A DNA stretch of 64,000 nt, from assembly GCA_012295275.1 (NCBI GenBank), contig CM022676.1, positions 5,714,719-5,778,718 of the forward strand, given 5' to 3'. The DNA is from Chrysomallon squamiferum. Lineage: Eukaryota > Mollusca > Gastropoda > Neomphalida > Peltospiridae. The notes beneath the pieces are model-generated. The model made no database searches, had not been told where the DNA came from, and saw only the letters and a program-made list of their open reading frames with translations. Made by a program: the position numbers and the translations under genes. Numbering within the stretch: the stretch's first letter is position 1; every line of letters starts with the position of its first letter. Below, in pieces: positions 34,141-45,680 of the stretch.

Positions 34141-34529
34141 AGAATTCTAAGCAAAGCATCTTTATTATTTTTCAGTCTGTTGTTCACTATTGTTGAATAA
34201 TCATAACTTTATATGGTTTATAAGTGTATAAGTAATTAAAATTTTATCAAAATATGCACAGAAACATTTATTTAAAAAAAAAAAAAATAATAATTGTAAT
34301 AATATTTTAATCACGATTCATTTTCTTCTTCTTTTCTGTCAATAAAAAAAAAAAAAAATGTCCATGCAACATTTTTTTTTTTTTTTTTTTTTAACTTTTA
34401 TTTTATTAATAAAAAAAGATAAACTTTTATAATTGTATGGATCATCAATTTGACTTCATCACTATATTTTTTTTATTTTATTTTAAAATCTAAAAAAAAA
34501 AAAAAAAAATTATCCATTCTTTGTTAGTG
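34141..34529. other. AT-rich spacer with several homopolymers
   Basis: Poly-A 34275-34287, 34346-34358, 34492-34508; poly-T 34372-34392. Nothing else. Confidence 0.65.
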
Positions 34530-35040
34530 AGTAGACACAAGGCTTAATTTGTTCTGAAATATGAATTAATAATGTCACATTTGCCGCGGAGTAATTACAT
34601 CATGGATGCCACAGCAACATGCTAAACGGTTACACATGCATCATGCTCCCCAGAGGGGGGTGTGTGCAGGAAAATTCACGATTTTTCACGCATCAGTGAA
34701 TTCCTTTCAACATGTGCTCCATTCAGATTTCTTTTCTTTTCAAATTTCAAAAAAAAAAAAAAAAATTTAAAATAAGAAAATTATTTGGTAATCGACATTC
34801 ATTACACATTTTATAATCATCCTTTATTGCCATGGAAACGAGAAGTGATTTTCGAAGATTTTTCACCCCATCCACCCTTTGTTTTGAACATCCCTTTTGT
34901 GCGAGGTCTTTTGGAGGTTCGGTGAGGCGTGACATATTATGATGCCTGTTTTGTTGGTCTATTGTTTACTGGTGCAGATTTTGGTTGTAAAAAAACATAA
35001 AAATCAATGAAGTGGATAGTTAGGATGTTTAAATGGACGC
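34530..35040. other. Complex island
   Basis: TTGCCGCGGAG (34581), CACATGCATCATGCTC (34633) and CCCCAGAGGGGGG, an 11-13-bp palindrome-like GC block at 34648-34660. A 62-codon minus frame (34935-34747) has ordinary composition in part but ends in poly-Phe, so it is not called. Confidence 0.4.
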
Positions 35041-35251
35041 CGTATTTCTGTGTCTTTGACAATCTGTAGGAAAAGGATTTAAGAGTTTCTCATTTCTTTA
35101 ATTTCCTTATTTTTAATTTTTACTGTTTAGAAATTTTAATTTAAATCTGCATAGTTTCTGACTAACTCTTACTAATTCTGCTACTACCAGCTATCACTAT
35201 CACTACAGTGGATGTTGTTGTTGGTGTTTTTATTTTCATCATCAACATCTA

Positions 35252-35282
<31 letters not shown>

Positions 35283-35800
35283 AAGAGTATTACTCTTTGT
35301 TTCATTTTTTCTATAGTTATATCATTATTTCATATTTAAGATATATTTTGGTTTTTATTTTGAATTATTTTAGTGATGTAGTTTTAATTTTGAAAAAAAA
35401 AAAAAAAAAAAAAACGTTTTATACATTTTTATTTTGTACATTCAGCATCATGGTTATTATTCATAAAAACATTAATCTCCATCATCATAATCTTATAGAA
35501 ATCAAAATTTTAATACATCTTTTTTCATTATTAATCTTAATCACATAATTATAGTAATAAATACTCTTTTATTTACCATTTTGAAATAAATGTTTCTTTA
35601 TTCATTGATCATATTTTATTATTGTTTTATTTTCTTCCCAATAAACGGCAATGTAGCCATAAAGGTCAAAATGTAAATATTAATAATCAATCAAATCATA
35701 TCTTTCTTTTTTTATTTATTTTTATTTTTTTATTTTTTCATTTCTGCAGAAGCTTAACCTGATACGTCATTCTTTTTTTTTTTTTTTTTTTGTTCTTTTT
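35041..35800. other. AT-rich spacer with (TTA)n and homopolymers
   Basis: (TTA)n 35262-35283, poly-A 35392-35414, poly-T 35774-35791. No gene. Confidence 0.65.
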
Positions 35801-36320
35801 TTTTTAACCTTTTCAGTCTTGATCAATTCTGCAACACTGACCTTATCGCGACTACCAATTTCACCTTCCACCATAACTAATGGACTATATTTCAATGTTT
35901 GTTTATAAACCAGTAATTCTCTAAACATTTATTCCGTCAAGTTTTTCACATCACGTTCAATCCCATACTCCCCGAGAGACGGGGGAAATTCCTCCTTTGC
36001 AATGATACGAAACGATTAAATTGGAGCAGCTCTGCATGGCGGAGAATGACGAAGAATGACGAGAAAAAATTCATAGAAAAGCAATCAAATATGAGCGTGG
36101 GTAATTAGATAGTTCCCGCGTGTCGACACTTTCATTTTTCGCCGGATATGAATTATTTATCACAGAATTATCACGTTGTTGTTTCATGCCCTCACATGCA
36201 TTTTGCAGATCTGTAATTTGTACGAAATTACCGACGTTGTTGCAGTAAAAGTGTTTCTCTTCGACGGTCCTGGCTTCTGAGTAATTGAGTAAAGCTGTCA
36301 CATTTAAAACGTGCTTGTAG
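35801..36320. other. Complex CpG-containing island
   Basis: CCCCGAGAGACGGGGG (35971), GTTCCCGCGTGTCGAC (36112) and ACGTTGTTGCAGTAAAAG. The local duplication GAGAATGACGA / AAGAATGACGA is at 36042-36062. The 76-codon minus frame 36301-36071 has mixed composition but no recognisable domain. Confidence 0.4.
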
Positions 36321-36735
36321 AATTTGTATTGTTGATTTTTAAAGATTATTCATTTTATTGTTAATTAATTATTTCATTATTATTATTATTATTATAAGTA
36401 AAAGTATTCTGTTATTTAAAAATTATTTATAAATAGAAAAAAATGGTATTTTCGTTTTTGTAAATTTCAAAAATTTCTTTTAATTCTTTTTCATTTTTCT
36501 TTCTTTCTTTCTGTTTTGTGTCATTTTGTTGGTTTTTTTTTTTTTTTTTTTTTCATTGTTTCATTTATAAAACATTTCTTTCAAACTTATATGAAAAAAT
36601 AATACTAAAATAAAAATAATGGAAGGTTTTTATTTTCATCGTGAACACTAATTAATTAATAATAATAATAATAATAATAAAAGAATATATATATTTGTTT
36701 TAAAAATAATATTGAAATATTTCTAAAGTTGGGAC
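36321..36735. other. AT-rich spacer
   Basis: (TTA)n 36376-36394, poly-T 36532-36553, (TAA)n 36658-36681. Confidence 0.65.
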
Positions 36736-37450
36736 ATTTCTGTCCGCCTTTTAGCGGTTATCCCATATGTGGAACTTCTGATTCCTATAATAAAAATGTT
36801 TATCTATTTCATTAGCTTGAAAATTGCTTTCTTAATATCTCATTGCTTAATTAATTACACATTTTCAATCCGAACAAATGGAGCTCTCTACGTCCTAAAG
36901 ATAACATAATGACCAGATGGCGGCCATTTTCTTTACAGAGCAACTTTTTTCAAAATTTGGGTCCCCGGTAACAGATGGCTCTCTAGCGAAGAAGATAGAA
37001 AATTGTGACTCTTCGTCTATAATAGGATTTTTCTAATGAGGAAGCAGAATGAGTATTTTGTGCATGAATGAAAGCTTGTAAACTAATTGACATTTCTAGG
37101 TCAAAGGTCGAAATGTTAAAGATCCGTCTGCTTTTGAATAAAAGACCGTCAGCCGGGCGTTGATACGCTGTAAATTGTTCGCTGTTAATTTTCTAACAGA
37201 ATATTCTCTGCTGTGTTAATTTTCTTGCAGAATTTGAGTCCTTCTTAATAGCATTATCGCTGCTTAGAATGGCAGACGAAATCTGTGAATGAGAAATAGT
37301 GATTAATACGGATAATATTGTTAAATAATTTGTCGGTGCTCGACGTTGTCACTGCACGATGTCGTCATCCTGTTACGGCTTAAGTTTCAACAACCACACG
37401 TCCACCGAGAGCGATAAATTAAAATTAAAAAGAACAATTTTCAGACGGTT
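36736..37450. promoter_or_regulatory. Long complex island with YY1-like and DR1 sites
   Basis: CAGATGGCGGCCATTTT at 36914-36930 is a YY1-type core. AGGTCAAAGGTCG at 37098-37110 is a near-consensus DR1. GCTGTTAATTTTCT and GTGTTAATTTTCT, each followed by a CAGAAT-like end, form a 40-bp imperfect duplication (37176-37231). It is one of the longest stretches free of simple repeats, making it a good candidate for a conserved non-coding element. Confidence 0.4.
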
Positions 37451-37505
37451 GAAATAGTTGAAAATTAATAGTTAATTTTATTTCATAAAAATAATGAACA
37501 AAACA

Positions 37506-37538
<33 letters not shown>

Positions 37539-37979
37539 TAATTTTTTAAAATTATTATTATTTATTCAATTTTTTAAAATTATTATTATTATTATTATTA
37601 TTATTAATTTTAAAATTATTATTATTAAACAAAGCAAAAATTGCAAACAAATGAAAAAAATCATTAAAAAATAAATCCATCTTTCTGTCGAGACGTACAT
37701 GTCAACTATGAATTCATACAATTAAAAATATTAAATATATATTTCCATCCATCCATCCATCCATCCATTCAGTTGTCTTTTTCAGATTTCCATCAAAAGG
37801 TATTATCCTATTTCTCCACTCCATTCATCAGTCAGTTCAACTCCAACACAGTCAGAGAAACACTCTCATTTATTGCATTAGCGTATTAAATATTAATTCA
37901 GACATCATCGGATTCATTTTTAATTTGAAGATCCCACACAATCCCGTCTTCTCATATTTCAAAGAGAAATGAGTAAAGA
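37451..37979. repeat. (TTA)n and (CCAT)n with AT-rich sequence
   Basis: (TTA)n 37507-37540, 37578-37605 and 37615-37628, joined by repeated ATTTTTTAAAATTATTATTA; (CCAT)n 37745-37768; then ordinary AT-rich DNA. Confidence 0.85.
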
Positions 37980-39060
37980 GCTCTATCAGGAAAAGATAAC
38001 TCTAATGCATAAACTGTTCCAATTTATTTTTTAATATTATTTTTTTTTTTTTTTTTTTTTTTTTCTTGTTTATTTGGGCTTTTTTTTTTTAATTTATTTA
38101 TTTTTTTTTTTTTTTCATTTAGTGTTAATAGATTTCTGTATCATAGAAAATAATTTGAAATGAATTTTAAAAAGATATACTTGAGTTTTATGAGAACAGA
38201 GCCATTCAGCACTTTTCCACAGAGCATGAATGTACTCTTACATAGAAAAAAGAAAACAAACAAGAGTGCATCATGAAAAGGCTACTCCAACTTGAAGATG
38301 AATCAGCTTTTTTTTTTCTTAATAGTTTTTACCAGTTGTTCGATATCTTTGAAATGATGACATTTTAAAGAGCAATAAATAAGTAAATAATATAAACCAT
38401 GTTAAATAATAAAATAATAATAATAAATAATAATAATAAAGAAATAAAGAAAAAGACTCCCAGGAAAAGATGATCTGCTAATATCCTGAATTGATTCTGA
38501 TTCTTTTCCTATTCCATAATTAAAACTCTCAGCTGAATTCTATGCCTAACTACTATTTTCTCAAAACTGTTACCACTGACATAAAAATAAATAAACAGTC
38601 TGTTTGAAAACTAGAGTTTTAACAGGAAAAGACTACTCCAGCAAAGCACTACATAATTAAATTATATGTGTTTCTTCTTTTTTTTAAAATAATATTATTA
38701 ACAATCTTACTCTGTACAAAATGTCTGCATACAAATAAGTAATTATAGTGTTATAGTAAGCAAGAATTTTGTAAGGAAAAGACAACTCCAATCCAAAACT
38801 GCATTATTCAGTTCTAATTCTTTGCTTGCTATGTTATTAACCAAATTATTATTATTATTATTATTTTAAAGGATACAAGATTTCTATCAGGAAAAGATTA
38901 CTCTAATTCAGCATCGTTGTCTGATTCAGTTCTAATTCTTTTCTCTAGTATTAACCATCTTTTTTCTGTAAATAAATGTGTTTTTAAAAGTACATCAGTA
39001 AAAGACTACTCTACTGCATAATTCAATTCCAATTCTTTCTTGTGTTATTATTCCCAAAAC
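37980..39060 (+). repeat. Seven-copy interspersed CAGGAAAAGACTACTC repeat
   Basis: Cores close to CAGGAAAAGAYTACTCYAAT at about 37987, 38275, 38461, 38623, 38774, 38888 and 38994. Best copies continue CCAAAACTGCATTATTCAGT and TCTAATTCTTT. Spacing shrinks along the array (288, 186, 162, 151, 114, 106), with AT-rich or (TTA)n filler between. Confidence 0.82.
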
Positions 39061-39447
39061 TGACAGTATACAATAGAGAGGGGAAAAAAAACAACAAATT
39101 ATTAAATATCTTTTTATACGTCATTAAACAAATACATCATCATAAATGAAATGAAAGTTATTCATATTAAACCGTTCAGGTGATTAATACTTCAAGTGTT
39201 GCCCAACAATTGCAGAACTACGAAACAATTTCATTCATTTCCCCCACAGGACAAAATTACCACACACCATGTTAGATCTTTTCTGTAGATTGAATACAAG
39301 ATGGTATTACACATTGCAGGGGGTTATCTTTCCTTGTTACCTCTCCAGCACCAGTGAGATACTAAAATCATCATTTCAAGCTGTTTAATGGATGTGTCGT
39401 TTATCGCTGGAAATTAATTATTGATTTGGAATCTATAGTTGTTGTGG

Positions 39448-39480
<33 letters not shown>

Positions 39481-40480
39481 CTTTCCGTTCCATGTTATTG
39501 TTATTTTTGTTTAATTTCTAGGGGGGATTAGCAGAAAATTTAATAAAAGGTTTTAGCAGATGCTTTCCTTATCCTGGTTTTGTAAATGGTTAAGAGCCCA
39601 TGAGGAAATGATGCAACTGCTTTATGTTTGAAAGAATTTGAGAAATGAATATAAATTGTTAATAACGAATTTGATATTACTCCCAGATACAATTACCGAC
39701 ACTGGTATGGTATATTAAAATATTTTGTTTCCTTGAAAATATGAAAAATAATGATTATACAGATATCGGTCTATTACATGATTTTATACAGGTGTCGGTC
39801 TATGTTTTCTGATAAGCTTTAAACGGGAGATGATCAAGATTTCTGGATATTTTAAGAATATAAAATAAAAAAAAAAACTGTATTTAACAGATACAGGTTA
39901 ATATGCCTCTGAAGCCACATTTGTGAATCAAGGCTTAATATAGATTTAAAACATCAAATTTGCAATGAAAATAAATAAAAACATGAATAACGGATACAAA
40001 TTGGTACCCTTCTAAAGCCAGATTTCTGGTATATATATATATATCCATCCCTATATTATATATAATAAATATGAATTAGAAAAAGCACATGTACACACAC
40101 AAACCATGTAATTAAATTAATTTTTTCAACAACAAAAGAATAATAATAAATAAAAAAAACGAGTAAAAAATTCTATATGTAACTGATACTAATTATTTCC
40201 CCTAAAAGCATCATATATCACAGTTTAGTTCACCATGCGGAATAACTTGCATGTCCTCCATCTCTAAATCACGCACACGATTTTTATAATACTGCAACGT
40301 AATGAATTAGTCATAATTTTACATAATTGCTGTCTCCAAATTTCTTGTCTCTGTCTCTCTCTCTTTTTTATCTCTGCAATATATTGTCATCAAACATGAG
40401 GAAAGGAAATCTTATCTCCAGAAATCTTTCATGCAAAAAATTTAATTCTTTTCAGATTTGCAGAGACCAAAGACTGCAAA
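39061..40480. other. Mixed intergenic sequence
   Basis: Complex at 39220-39400 (AGATGGTATTACACATTGCA) and 39500-39640, poly-T 39448-39480, AT-rich to 40480 with (TA)n 40031-40044. A weak GATACAGGTYWATATG / GATATCGGTCTATTAC / CAGGTGTCGGTCTATG theme repeats at 39760-39910. No gene. Confidence 0.5.
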
Positions 40481-40494
40481 GACTGGAGGGGAAA

Positions 40495-40580
40495 TAATTA
40501 TAGGATCGCTAGCCAATCAGAGGAAGTGAGACAAGATAATTATAGGATTGCCAGCCAATCGGAGGAAGCGAGACAAGATA
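40495..40580 (+). repeat. 42-bp tandem duplication with CCAAT box
   Basis: Two copies (40495-40536, 40537-40578) of TAATTATAGGATYGCYAGCC followed by AATCRGAGGAAGYGAGACAA, four mismatches by eye. Each carries GCCAAT and an AGGAAG (ETS-type) word. The spacing is four helical turns. Confidence 0.93.
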
Positions 40581-40664
40581 ATTGTGTTCAAGGGCAGGTA
40601 ACAAATTGATATTTGTCTAATTTCATTGCTTTTATGTTTTCTTTGTTACTTGTTGGGGTTTTGT
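40581..40664. other. Short spacer
   Basis: T-rich sequence without features. Confidence 0.5.
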
Positions 40665-41376
40665 TGTTATGACTACTAAAGTCGCTGTAGCTGCAATAAT
40701 TAGGTTATTATTACAAATACTACTACCGGTATTGCTGTTACTGTTATTACTATTACTACAGTTATTATTACTAATACTATACCTTTGTTGCCATTACTAA
40801 CTACATTTATTATTACTAATATTATACTTTAGTTATCACTATTACTAAAGTTATTATTATTAATATAATTTTGTTTTAACTATTACTACAATTAATATTA
40901 CTAATATTATGCTTTTCTTGTCATTATTACTAAAGTCATTGCTATTACTGTTGCTATCACTATTACTATAACTACTACTAAACTATACCTACTGTAACTG
41001 ATGTTGTTACTTCCTCTGTTACTAGTACTACTGCTAATACTACTTCTACTATTACTACTTTAATTATTATTACTATTACTGTGACTGCTACTACTACTGC
41101 TGCTGCTGCTGTTTCTACTGCTAGTAATACTAATACTACTTCAGCTCCTACATTGTTATTACTACCACCACCACTATTACTGCTACTACAACTACTCTCT
41201 TAAACTTAACAACTGTTTTTAAAAGTACTACTACACCAGTACCATGATTACTACTATTACTGCTGCTGCTACTACTAGAACTATTACTACTACTATTACT
41301 ATTACTACTACTGCTACCATAATTACTACTTCTAAACCATAACCCCTGTTACTATACTACTGCTGCTTCTGCTGCA

Positions 41377-41433
<57 letters not shown>

Positions 41434-41781
41434 GCTACCACTACTAGATTATTACAACTGTTGCTGCTACTGCTACTTCTAAACCATAACCATGGTTTCT
41501 GCACCACCATTACTACTGCTACTACAACTATTATTACTACATTATTATTAACATTATCATCATCATCACTGTTACTATCACTATTGTTACTGTTGTCATC
41601 ATTTTGATTATTATTATTGTCCTCATCATTATTATTATTATTATTATTGTTATTATTATTATAATTGTTGTTGTTAATATTATTATTACTGTTATTATTA
41701 TCATTATTATTATTATTATTATTATCATTATTATTATTTTTATTATTATTATTATTATTATCATTATTATCATTATTACCA

Positions 41782-41815
<34 letters not shown>

Positions 41816-41820
41816 CAAAA
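40665..41820. repeat. 1.15-kb degenerate triplet array (ACT/ATT/GCT)n
   Basis: Continuous trinucleotide periodicity: ACT/GCT/ATT mixtures, a perfect (ACT)n at 41379-41434, then (ATC)n and (TTA)n to 41815. The three-base rhythm imitates coding DNA, but the translations are Leu/Ile/Tyr homopolymers. Confidence 0.96.
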
Positions 41821-42389
41821 CTTAAACATAATATTACATCATCCCCCTATTATTAATTCAAAAATTTAATTCAAAATCCCTTTTTCTAGCCTCATTCTAG
41901 ATTTTAATCGAAAATTAATCATGACAGGTCTCCTTCTAAATTATCCCTTATTAATTTGATCAAAATTGGATTAAAAATAATAAAAAGAATTTAAAAAAAT
42001 AAAACTGCAGTGAGACCGTCCGTTTCCGATAAAAAGCATATGAAGTCGATAATTATCAATTCTCGATGTCAGATTAATTAAACACACTTTAAGTTTGCGC
42101 AATTCACCAGCATAAATTACTGAAATCAGGAAACTCAATTTCAAATAAACTGATAGAAATTTTTTTGAAAAGATGATTTGAATGCCATTTTGGATTATTT
42201 CAAATGTTCATCTACGCTTACGTTTATATTCTCTTGTATAAGTTGAAATTTTAGTTTGAAATATTATTAAAGTATGTAAAAAATAATATATATTAATTTA
42301 TAATAATAGTATACATATGGATTATATGTGTTTGTGTGAATGTGGTGTGTGCAGTAATAACAAACACATTTTTAATACACTCAGTATGA
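41821..42389. other. AT-rich spacer
   Basis: Ordinary sequence with GACCGTCCGTTTCCG at 42012. No gene. Confidence 0.55.
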
Positions 42390-42487
42390 CACAGCCTGAA
42401 TATGAAAACACAAACATGCACACACAAACACGCACACACAACATACATATATATGCATACATATAAACCCACACCCAGTAACATACA

Positions 42488-42562
<75 letters not shown>
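42390..42562. repeat. (CA)-rich then pure (CT)n
   Basis: CACACAAACA/ACATA region 42405-42488, then (CT)n 42489-42560. Confidence 0.96.
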
Positions 42563-42565
<3 letters not shown>

Positions 42566-43154
42566 ACACCATATTCCTTTACTATTTTTCAAACTGTTTG
42601 AACAACTCAACACACAAAACAAAACGACTGACATATTTAACATTCTGCCAACATCAGTTTACATTCACTTCTAATTAAAAACTAAAAAAAAATTTGAATA
42701 TTGTAAACCATACCTCCACACCTAATTGACAAATCACCTGAAAGGTGAAATAATTAGAGGTAAATTACAGGTAAATTATACCCAAAGGACAAAGAGCCCT
42801 ATAACTGCCAATATTACCTTTTCTCACCTTACAGGTAAAATATCTGCCACCAGCCACCAATGACTCACCTTTTGTCTCTGTTGCCATTGGCAACAGCGTA
42901 ACTCTGTGATCTTCAAAAATCAGTGTAAATTGATGCTTATTAAATTTTGAGCGATGAATCGTTTTGTTTGATTAAGTCATGTGGCCAGTGTTTACATTAA
43001 ATTTGTGGCAAGAAAAAAAAAATGTCTTCTCGTTTTACAAAAATGACCAAGATTTGTGTGTATTGAATTTGTCCAAAGTTTTTCTTCAGTAACTGTAACA
43101 GTTATATTCTGTTACAGTTTTCTATTGAAACCTTTGATTTGTGAAATATAGAAT

Positions 43155-43155
<1 letters not shown>
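42563..43155. promoter_or_regulatory. Spacer with clustered CACCT/AGGTA motifs
   Basis: TCACCTGAAAGGTGA at 42734-42748 is an inverted CACCT pair (ZEB/Snail-type). Related words follow: AGAGGTAAATT, ACAGGTAAATT, CTCACCTTACAGGTAAAAT (42825-42843) and GACTCACCTTTT. The rest is AT-rich. Regulatory function is inferred. Confidence 0.3.
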
Positions 43156-43195
<40 letters not shown>

Positions 43196-43196
43196 G
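43156..43196. repeat. (GT)n microsatellite
   Basis: Pure GT of about 35 bp. Confidence 0.97.
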
Positions 43197-43559
43197 AAAT
43201 ATATGAGTATGTGTGTGTTATATACATTTGACACTTATATTATATATTAATATTTTACATTTGATATGTATGTTAAATACAGACAAACAGACAGACAGAG
43301 ATAGATATAGAAAGAGAAAAAGTATATATACAGTACTTTATTGAATGAATTTTTTTTAATATAAAACAAATATTAATATATATAATATAATCTGTATGTG
43401 ATATACACTTTATATTAAACATTCGTATGTCATATGGTCAGGTTTATAGTTAATATATATCATGTTAACTAATATTAAAAAGTAATCATTTAAAAATGTA
43501 TATTTTTGTAATAATATGAAAGATAGAGAAGAAATGATGCTAATGTTTCTTTAAGTATT
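43197..43559. other. AT-rich, TATA-type spacer
   Basis: Repeated TATATATAATATAAT/ATTTGATATGTATGTTAAAT-like words. Weakly repetitive, no gene. Confidence 0.55.
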
Positions 43560-43960
43560 GTTTTGTTTTTCTTTTGCTTTATGATTATCTATACATTAGC
43601 CTTTTTATATATTGTTTTGTTTTGTTGTTTTTTTGTTTTGTGTTTATTGTTGTTTTTTTAATTCATGCTTTTGTCTTGTTACAAATAAACTTTGTTGTTA
43701 TTATTTTTTCAGTTTGTTTTCCTTTCAGTGTAAATAAAGTTGTGTTTATTACTTTCTTGTATTATTGTTTGTTCTTTTTGTTTTGTCTGTTACAAATAAA
43801 CATACTGAAGCTTAATTATTTGTTTTCACCACTCTTCTCTTATATTTCTTCTTCATTTTAGTTTATTGTTCTGTTGTTTTCTATTACAAATAATAACACT
43901 TCCTTCCTGGTTTAATTTGTTCTCTTTATTACAAATAAACATGCTTTTATCTCTTTCTGT
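43560..43960 (+). repeat. TTACAAATAAAC short interspersed repeat
   Basis: TTACAAATAAAC at 43679, 43790 and 43929, with variants at 43727 (GTGTAAATAAAG) and 43884 (ATTACAAATAAT), set in TTTTGTTTTGTTGTT-rich DNA. Spacings are 48-94 bp. Confidence 0.75.
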
Positions 43961-43977
43961 AGTACTCTCTGTTTATC

Positions 43978-43990
43978 ATTCTCTCTCTCT

Positions 43991-44051
<61 letters not shown>

Positions 44052-44052
44052 C
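43978..44052. repeat. (CT)n with CTCG interruptions
   Basis: CTCGCTCGCT near the start, otherwise pure CT. Confidence 0.97.
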
Positions 44053-44274
44053 TTTTTCTTTAGCATTCTTAGGTTCTCATTTCTTTCTCTTCTTCTTCTT
44101 CTTTCTTTTTCTTTTTTTTTCTCTGTCCTTCTTTTCTCTTTTTATTTTTGTCTCTCCACATTTTTTTCTCATGTGTCCTGTTGATTACAATCTTATTTAT
44201 TGTATTCTCTATCTCTCAAATCATCATACATCTATATTTTCAAAATACAAAGTTGATTACAATCTGTCTCTGTT

Positions 44275-44279
<5 letters not shown>
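44053..44279. other. Pyrimidine-rich spacer
   Basis: TTCTTCTT and TTTCTTTT tract. The word GTTGATTACAATCT occurs at 44180 and 44252, about 72 bp apart. Confidence 0.6.

Positions 44280-44350
<71 letters not shown>
44280..44350. repeat. Pure (CT)n microsatellite
   Basis: About 70 bp of CT. Confidence 0.98.
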
Positions 44351-44355
<5 letters not shown>

Positions 44356-44420
44356 AACTCACAAAACACACACACACATTACCACAAGATAAACATTTTG
44401 TATCTCTGTTGTTGCATGTA

Positions 44421-44473
<53 letters not shown>

Positions 44474-44522
44474 GGACATCCAAGCACACACACACACACA
44501 CACACACTACACTACACTACAA
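44351..44522. repeat. Compound (CT)n(CA)n repeat
   Basis: (CT)n 44421-44438 runs directly into (CA)n 44439-44470, and a second (CA)n 44484-44507 is followed by (CACTA)n. Read on the minus strand this is (TG)n(AG)n. Confidence 0.96.
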
Positions 44523-44940
44523 AACAAACGTATTTTTAATTACTGCTTCTGTCGCTGTTGCCGAGCTTGTTAAAAGGCACCATTTGGTCATCTAATCCAA
44601 CTAGGATGGGGCAAAAAGCAAACTCTTGTCAAACCACCAGAGAGATGAAATAATGAAAAGAGTTTTAACATTCAATATGTTTCCTCAGTCTCTGGAGTCC
44701 CTTTTTTATCGAATGCTATTAAACTAAAAAAAAATGTCTTCTTTTGTCTTCTTGACATGGTAAAACACTTGAATCCAGGAAGGGAATTATCAAATTAAAA
44801 AATCCATCTGGTCTTCAGAAAAGATTTACTTCTAAATTTCACACTTGACGCAAATCGGGCCAGAATTAGAAATGTTTAAATAATGAAAACAGTTTCTGTT
44901 TTAATAACTTAATTTGAGAACGGAATTGTCTTCTCTTTAA
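44523..44940. other. Moderately complex spacer
   Basis: Includes GTCGCTGTTGCCGAGCTTG at 44551. No gene seen. Confidence 0.5.
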
Positions 44941-45059
44941 TAACTCATTTTATTATTGTTGTTGTTATTATTGTTGTTACTATTTTATTATTATTATTAT
45001 TATTTTTTTTTTTTTTTTTTTTTTTTTAATTTGAAAACAGAATTCTTTTATATTTATAA

Positions 45060-45090
<31 letters not shown>

Positions 45091-45680
45091 GCCTTTTCTT
45101 TGTTCTTATTTTTGTTTTAATAGTAATTTAATATAAAAAAGAATTTTTATATTTTACTTTTTTAAATATTTTTGGGGGGTATATTTGTTATTGTTGTTGT
45201 TAATATTATTATCAGTCTAGTTTTTATTTATTTTATTAAAACTTAACATTTTTTAATAATAACTTTTTTCTGTTTCTGTTTTTTTTTTTTAAATTTTATA
45301 GTTTCTTTATTTACTTTTTCCTTTATTCATTAAAAATAATAAAATATAATTTCAGGACTTTTTAAATAATTTTAATGATTATTTATTTTTCAATAGAAAA
45401 ACTTTATTTTAAAATATATTCTCTTAATTAAATATTTCAAATAAGTACCAACCAATTAATTCCTCTTTTTGTTTTGTTTCTTTCTTTCTTTTCTTAAACA
45501 GTCTCATTATACATCAAAAAAAAGATCAAAACGTAACTCTTTTTAAAACAATTTAATCATTATTTTATTTTTATGTTTATTCATGTAAATAAATTCTGCA
45601 TTCTCCGCAACTGTTACCTATTCAAACCTTTCACCAACATACATGTGTAATGTGTTTAGTTTTGCTATTTCAACCTTTAT
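44941..45680. other. T-rich and (TTA)n region
   Basis: (TTA)n 44985-45003, poly-T 45003-45027, (TTA)n 45066-45090, then AT-rich DNA to 45680. No gene. Confidence 0.7.

Noticed and set aside
36832-37200. Homeobox exon or Hox-cluster signature (TTAATTAATTA words)
   Set aside because: No frame encoding the homeodomain recognition helix was seen on either strand. TTAATTA words are common in AT-rich DNA.
41537-41856. Poly-Ile/poly-Leu frames resembling membrane proteins (also at 8.6 and 24.0 kb)
   Set aside because: They are (TTA/ATT)n triplet arrays read in different frames. The hydrophobic look is an artefact.
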